NCBI GenBank assembly: GCA_001466705.2
Contig: LATX02000078.1
Span: 992,001-1,056,000, forward strand
Origin: Moniliophthora roreri
Lineage: Eukaryota > Basidiomycota > Agaricomycetes > Agaricales > Marasmiaceae
Direction: 5' to 3'
DNA length: 64,000 nt
Below, piece after piece: positions 57,271 to 64,000 of this stretch. The position numbers and the translations under genes were made by a program. The notes under the pieces were generated by a model. That model saw nothing but the letters and a program-made list of their open reading frames with translations. It ran no database searches and was not told the origin of the DNA. Position 1 is the stretch's first letter; every line of letters starts with the position of its first letter.

Positions 57271-60200
57271 GAGTGGGGAGGTTGGCAGCAACAACAAAGG
57301 TTGCTGTGAGAATGACAAGAAGGGTGGATGCAGAGAAATGCATGACTGTTGGAGGACTACCAAGTATGAAGAGGTGAAGATCAGGGGAGGGAACATGATG
57401 CTTTTATACCAGGGATTGCTATAAATTACCATTGTCTCCAGGGTAGGTTAATATACATCCATTACTAGTGTCAGATCCAAAAGGAGTTTCAAGGTTTCGC
57501 TTCTGAGTAGAGAGGAGATGCCACTGTCAGCTAGGTGTCAGAATATTATAAAACGCCCAACCTGGAACTAGTCAATTGACATGAGATAAATTTACATTGT
57601 AGCACATACTAGTGATCCTGGTGTTGGGAATCAAGATATGAGTGGCCAAACCTCAGCCCTGGGCTATAACCAGGTGAGGAGGTAAAACAGAAGTAGTACA
57701 TGTGGGGAGCTGAGGAAGAACAGCTGTCTTCTTCTCATATTGAGCTGGACTTGGACTTGCCAAGCTATTCTATTATTGGCAGAATTCAGGCACTACCATG
57801 AAATTTTCTGAAGCCTCAAGTTCTCCATCATCATTAGAGCAAATGAGGATAGCAATGATTGTTGCTCCTGAGCCTGCCAAAGTAGACCCATCAACTAGTT
57901 GGTGATGAAGTGGGCTGTGGATAGCCCATCAAAGGATAAGAATAGAATGAGATGCAGTAATTTCAACCCAAAGGCAAGGTCAGCAGAATGTGATGACATC
58001 AAAACCATTTTCTACAACCTTATAAAAAACCAAAAGAGGTCACTAACCATTCTCCAGAGTGTTGATTGTGGCAGAGGAAGGGTACAAGGAATGAGTGTTC
58101 CTGGAGCTGACTTTGACCCAAAAACAAAATTGGCAGATTGCATAGATGCCAGGAACATGTCCAGGCAGTGCAAAAACAGTTAGAAAGGGTCTCTACACTA
58201 TCTCTGGGGTGTTGGTAATGACTGGATTAGGGGACTTTCTTAATAGATAAGGATTTGAGTAGTATAAAAGCAGACATGTACAAGAGCAAGTTCCCTCAGT
58301 TCCTCAAGTGAATAAATCACTTACTTGCATCTCACAGTGCTCAGTAAGTCTTAGAGTCAATACCCTATATAAACAATGTGAGTTGAAGACACATTAACAC
58401 CAGTGTACTATGATATTGCTGCTGCCTAGGACACTTGTCCCTGGTGTCCACCTTTCTTGTCACACTGTATCCTCTATCAAGGCCCATGAGTGGTAACCAG
58501 TAGAATAGGCATAAGGTATGAGGCTGTTAAGGTGGAGTGAGCACAACAAGGTGGTAGATTTCAAAATGTCTCCATATACATATGTGGCAAGAATTTATGT
58601 ATCTCTGGTCATGGACTGGAGATTATGGTAATCCAGTTTGGTAGTGAGATAAGATATATTGTATACTCCTCACTCTCCCTTGCCAAGCCAGCAATAGACT
58701 AGTTTGAAGAAGGGATCAATCAATAAGATGCAATGGGAATGAGGGAATGAAGGTATGTGTGCACTGGATCATAGGTTGTTGGTAGTGTCAATAAGGGAAA
58801 TGTGGGGCTTGCTCCAGTTACCATTGCAAAGCTACTAGGATTGCTAGTATTAGTGCCTTGCATGACAACTCTCCCACTAGGCACAGCTACTAGAGTATGG
58901 CTATGTGATACTGCCACTAGATGAGCTGATTTTCTTGTCTACATGCCCATAAAAGGAGTTGTGCTTTTCCCCACATTCCAATTTGAGTACTCTTTGTATG
59001 ATGTCATTTGTGCTAGAATCCTCAGTGCTGACCCCAAGTTTAGTGATTTCCCTTTGAAAGTTCTCTAGTATTCATTGCATGAGTGTGATTTGAACAAATG
59101 TACATCAGGCAGTACTAGCATTATTTCTGCAAAATCTCAAAGGTTGGAGAATAGCTTTTTTATCCCTCCTCCTGGCTGGTATTCAACATTGTTGAACATC
59201 ATTTGCACCTTGAATAATGCAGTCATGTTGATGAATCAATTAAATAGACCTCTGAACACCTGCATAAATGTATACTTGTGTTCATTTGGATCCATCCCCC
59301 ATTGGTATATCAAGAGTACCCTATTGACTGTAGACTTAAACCAAGCTTTCATGTCTCTGTCAAGGCATGTGCCAAGTAGTGCTGTCCTACTCTGGTCTTC
59401 AGCCAATATTACCCATCATCCTTTGTTTGTCTTGACCAATAGGGTCCCACCAATCTGCCTAGTTCACAATGAAACACAAATTGACAAATGAATTTGTCGA
59501 ACACTATAATGCTTGCTTCCCCTTTGTGAGTTGACATTTTAGGTATCAATAATGTGGCATTCTTCTGTCCTTTCTGGTCTGTGGCTCAAACCTTCAAAGG
59601 GTGAAGGCTCTACTCTAGGAATATAGCTAGCAAGTTGTATGCTTGTTCCTTTCAGTTGTGCACTTGTCCTGTCAGCAGATTGTACTCAAAGATGGATGGC
59701 ATGTCCAAAGGTATGTGTTCTTCTGAAATGTCTCCAAAGAAAGTACCTTCATGCTTCAGCCATTGATTTCCACCTTCAGGATCTTTATCTTCCAGTGGTG
59801 CATAACCTCCTCCAGGTCTGTCAGGAGGTTCACCACTGCCACCTCCACCTACTCCTCTAGGTAAGCTGTAATTCCTTTGTCCAGTTGGTGGTCAAGGTGA
59901 ATTTTCTTGACTAGGTCTATTCCCTCTACCATCTCCATTTCCTTCCAGATCTCCTTCTGGGTCTCCATCAGATGGTCCTCTGAATCCATGGGAATTTGTA
60001 TCTTCATGGCTTGTGTCTCCTCCATTTCCCAAATTTCAGCTGCTGTATTTTCTATAGTTAGGTAGTTGCTGGCTAGGTGGCAGTGGTGGAGGAGGAGGAG
60101 CTGATCCAATGGTGAAAGGATCTGGTAGGTCAGAAGGTTTCACTCCTGGATATGAGAATGGCGCTGGATGACTTGGAGTATATGGTGTCCCTGGTTGAGA

Positions 60201-63089
60201 GGATTCATGGGCACTTATAGGTCCTTTTATGTATGATGTCTGTAGGGGAGTCTTGGCTCCTCTCATTGTGACAAATGGAAATTCAGGTGCTTCAGAAAAT
60301 CTTGCAGATTGGTAGTGAAATAAGATATATTGTATACTCCTCACATTTCTTCAACAACCAGAATTGCCCATATGATGGCTGAAACTCCTGTTTCCACTCA
60401 TCAGGTTGACCTGGGAGACATGTTGGGTGCTTTCCTGATAGCAGTCATTATCTTGTCATGGTGTGGACCCTATTGTATGTTCTCTCTTGTTAACAAGCTT
60501 CTGAAACCATGTTTCACCCCTGCAGCCTGTATGGCATTACATGCCTTCAAATGTGGTACTACTTTCAAAAATATAATGACTGTTTCACACTTTGAGGCAT
60601 TGTGAGTTTTTCACATTATTTGGCTGTATATGATGCTGATGATAATCACTCAGGTTTGTGTGATCTTGTATGTGATCCTCCCTTCATCTCATGGCATGGT
60701 TTCAATATATTGTCCTTAGGCTACTCAAAACAATTCACACAATCCTGGAAACCCATGCAGTGTACCATTACATGATCTTAAATTATGGCAATCCCTTTGC
60801 ATTGGAAACATATATCTGGTCAATTGCATCACTCATTTAATTGAATCCAAATCTCATCTTTTCCCAGAAGCACTCATGTGAGTTAATACCATTGATTAGC
60901 TTGTTGTTATAGCTGAAAGGCATTCAAAAGTTCACCATACTGACAATGGTGAGACTCTCTTGGAACTTCATTATACCTGGGAATTGTAACTTAAATGACA
61001 TATAGACTGCAATCAACACCATCATACACCTGTTCCACACTATGAATTTATTAGTGTGAGTATTGGGATGGATTCTCTCTGCCTAAAGGACTACTACAAC
61101 TTTCACAGTCAGCAATGAAGTATATTGGTGGACACCTGCTTTAGTGGCAGGTGAAAGCCTTGTTCAAAGACTGATCTTTTCCATGCCTTGAAGGCTGGTC
61201 AGATCAGTATGCTCTCTGAGTTTGATTGGTTGAAAATACTTGGACTGATGAAGCATTATTGAAAGCACTTTTGATTGGTGCACACCCTGACCTTGCCTCA
61301 CAATTCACTACTATGGCTAACCATTGTCTCACTTATGACTGAAGTGTGAGCATCATTACCAATTTACAATAAACCAACATGAATTCTCTGATGTTACTTT
61401 GCTCTTTCATTGGACCATTAACCAATTGGGCAACAGACATTGAGTATTACAACACTTTCATGTGCTGCTGCTGAAGATGTCATCTGCATACAGGTTGGTC
61501 AGGTATCAAGAGGTGCACAATGTCCTGACTGTTACAGTGGCTTTTGCAACATCTAATCTTTATTTCTATTCATTAGTACAGACACTCTTATCAACAGGCT
61601 TATTATCCATACTATTAACAATGGAGCATTAAGTAGGTGCATCAAATTGTGCCATTTCATGTTTAATGTTCTAACAAAGGGCAAAGTGTAGCCAGTATTA
61701 CAGTTGTCATCCTTATATGTTTTTTCAAACTTTATCTAAAAGTGCCTTATATATATACTTCCAAGATGGGTCCCAAGCCAAGTAACTTATATACTTTTCT
61801 TTCTTCAAAGTTGTTGGCAATTGTATGGAATCTCACCTATAAACACCTCTACCCTACTGACATAAAGAATATTCCAGTGTATTCTAACTCACTGCTTTCA
61901 ATATGTGTTCTCATAGGCATTGCTTTGATGGCATCCATCGCTGACTGGTTTTTCCAGATTGAACTTTGTGGAAATCTCATGTGCAGGCAACATTGCCTAG
62001 TATTATAGCAGATTCTTCACATCTTAGCTTTGAAACACCTGGGTCCTTGAATAGAGTCACATTGACACATATTGCAGATATTCCAATTTTGAATATCATC
62101 AAGTTAACACCTACTACTCACTATAAGAAAACAAGTCACACAAATGTTCCTTTTGCTCAAACCATGTCAGTGGTTTTCTCTGCATCTAGCTTGATGCAGA
62201 TTTGTAAGTGCTTTCAATTTTTCTCAGTCCTTGTTCCTCCTTTCATCATTGCAGTTATGCATGTGACCACAAGCCATTAACTACTATGACAGCAAGCGAT
62301 GATGTGAAAAGGTTTCTACCCATTAAATATCCTGCAATGTCAAGGAAGCATGAAGGAAAAAAAAGGTGGACAAAATGACGACTTACAGTACTAGATGCAT
62401 GAACTAATGTTTCATCTTTTCACTTTTCTTACTTTTTCAGTTCTCCTACAGTGCCTACAACCACTGTTGAGTCAGGTTGAACAGAACCCACCCAACTGCC
62501 CATGGATGTATCCCCAATAACAATGACTCAAACCCATCTTTCATCACCATCCCCCAAATATACCAGGCCTTCTGTTCTGGTGTCTTATGGGTCACTCCAT
62601 TCAATTTTGCCATCAGCAGTACCCGCTGATGCCACATTTTGGTTCATAGGCACACTACCAACATGTTTGTCTCCTCACACCCCTTCTACCACACTAGAAA
62701 GTGCATCAAGATTCTTCTCCAGCCTCTAAGCACACAAATAATGACAAATGTGTCACTATCATTGTTCCAGAGGCTACAGGAAGAGTCTCCTATGCAGGTT
62801 GAGGACATGGTATCTGCTACTCAAATGCTAATGTCAAAACCTTTGCTAACTTTGTCATCACCTTGAACAGCCCAGAATCATGGCTCTGGGGTCTGCCAGT
62901 CCTGGCATCACCATCCACCAGGTGTGACTAAGCTCTATACCTGCTCTTTATTACCATGATTGCTGCCACTACACCTTCAAGGTGATTCACTTTACTTTTG
63001 AACTAATAGGTCTAAATTAGGATCACATTTGTGTTATGGGCTGGGTTCAAGAATGCAGGAGAGGAACAGAGACTTATTGTGGGACATAG
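57271..63089. mobile_element. CpG-depleted decayed retroelement region
   Basis: AT-rich and nearly free of CpG, with scattered interrupted frames on both strands (for example 57899-58183 and 59075-59491). Composition and stop density fit C-to-T decay of methylated transposons. Only one portion, 59640-60344 on the minus strand, gives a hint of element type. Confidence 0.5.
59640..60344 (-). pseudogene. Possible Gag-like retrotransposon remnant
   Basis: A minus-strand frame starts with a Pro-rich segment (PYTPSHPAPFSYPG and PPPPPLPPSQQLP) and continues, past stops, into Gly/Pro/Asp-rich sequence (GFRGPSDGDPEGDLEGNGDG, then GGGGSGEPPDRPGGGYAP). This low-complexity mix resembles the N-terminal part of Gag in basidiomycete Ty3-type elements. 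No protease, reverse transcriptase or integrase motif was recognised around it, so the call is tentative. Confidence 0.35.
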
Positions 63090-63535
63090 TGAAGAGGCAG
63101 AAACTCTATCTGCTATGAAGAACTGCTACACACCTTCACTCAAAAATGCACTCTAAAAGGGCTCCTGCAACTAAGTGCTGCTACTAAACCCACACATACA
63201 CACACACACACAACACACACCAACACCCACAATAGAGGCTTCTAAGAGTGATAAAGCACTGTATAAGTCTACAAGGAGACTGAGTCTATCTCAAGTGCGA
63301 TTCAGAGTGAAAAGGGGACAGAACCCTTTGAGTTTCAAGTGACCAGCTTAAGTTGGTATAAGAGTGTAGAGTCTAAAGACTCTAGTTAGGACAGCTTAAG
63401 TATTGCACTCAAGAGTCACAAGGTATAGGTTGGTTATAGATGAATGTGTACAGTGAGGCAAGATATATATGAATTTCAGCTCTACTAGAAGTGATGGACT
63501 GGCAAGTGTATAGACTTGGTCTATGAAAGCTGTGC
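63090..63535 (-). repeat. Inverted copy of 2660-3075
   Basis: Landmarks include AGCTTAAGTTGGTATAAGAG, GTAGAGTCTAAAGACTCTAG and a CA microsatellite at about 63195-63222, the counterpart of the GT run near 2998. Diverged but continuous over about 430 bases. Confidence 0.8.
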
Positions 63536-63965
63536 AGAGGTCTAAATTGACGCTGTGCAGGGCTATAACATGCAAGTACCAGTCAGTGCTTGAGCCTGCA
63601 CTTACAAGTACAGCTCTTTATATACAAAACAATAATTGGAAATGACAAAATAAGAGATAAAATGAGTGTGATCTAGTTTAGGGTATAAATTGTATGTGTT
63701 CATGCCTAAAAGTCCGATTCCACATAGCAATTAACTATGTTGGGTATATTTGGTGACCAAACAGTTGATTTAATGTGTTTTGGACCCTGCATGGAGCATT
63801 GCTGGGTCAAACAATCCTTCTGCATAGCCACTGGTTCTGGACTGGTTTTGTACATGAATATGTTTCCCTTTCTGCTGGTTTACTTCCACGTAGCTGCCTT
63901 CTACCATCAGATTGGTGGATGTTATAGTCTTGATATCCATCATATTCAATCTCCTTCCATCCCAT
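63530..63965 (+). repeat. Direct copy of 6365-6800
   Basis: Same order of landmarks as the left copy. Continues to near the window edge. Confidence 0.75.
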
Positions 63966-64000
63966 GTACAATCTGGATAGGCTGTTGTATCTGCCCAAGT

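Noticed and set aside
1..64000. CRISPR arrays, operons and bacterial-type signals
   Set aside because: The window is clearly eukaryotic (spliced genes, intron-bearing tRNA), and no regularly spaced short repeats were seen.

Overview
The window looks like nuclear DNA of a basidiomycete, most likely a mushroom-forming or wood-decay Agaricomycete. The evidence is genes broken by many short introns (about 43-180 nt, including micro-exons of 13-30 nt), an intron-containing tRNA-Lys, a CYP63-type cytochrome P450, an RTA1-like membrane protein, a deuterolysin, a large secreted catalase and a GH43-CBM35 enzyme. The species cannot be told from the sequence.

Layout. Positions 1 to about 10,300 and about 57,270 to 64,000 are AT-rich, almost free of CpG and full of decayed repeats. 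The two flanks share repeat families in direct and inverted orientation, which suggests one ageing, probably methylated transposon compartment interrupted by a 47-kb gene-bearing island. The left flank has a 1.7-kb near-identical tandem duplication joined by an undetermined base (3863), solo LTRs, and one apparently intact membrane-protein gene (8705-10043, minus).

The island carries these recognisable genes: secreted catalase (14396-16869), deuterolysin metalloprotease (27540-32067, split by a 3,060-bp hAT-like insertion), GH43-CBM35 glycosidase (35063-36772), RTA1-like protein (38503-39815), an orphan fungalysin propeptide (40020-40355, minus), CYP63-type P450 (43569-46200), a partly resolved gene at 47480-48049, an HMG-box regulator (50871-51803), tRNA-Lys(CTT) (52393-52496, minus) and a tRNA-Glu-like locus (53627-53724, minus). 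The theme is secretion, oxidative chemistry and degradation of plant or fungal polymers. Nothing indicates that the genes form one pathway.

Between the genes lie at least three decayed copies, plus one fragment, of an unrecognised protein family (about 10.5-11.9, 23.0-24.7, 32.8-34.0 and 38.3 kb). There is also a dispersed repeat present four times in the same orientation, several MITEs with clear inverted ends, and a fragment copied from the P450 gene that still carries its rare GC-AG intron.

The most striking single object is the insertion in the deuterolysin gene. It has an 8-bp target duplication, about 60-bp inverted ends and inverted arrays of a short subterminal motif, and it has no recognisable transposase. 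The host frame is otherwise undamaged, so the insertion appears recent. All exon boundaries were placed by eye from splice consensus, reading frame and family resemblance.
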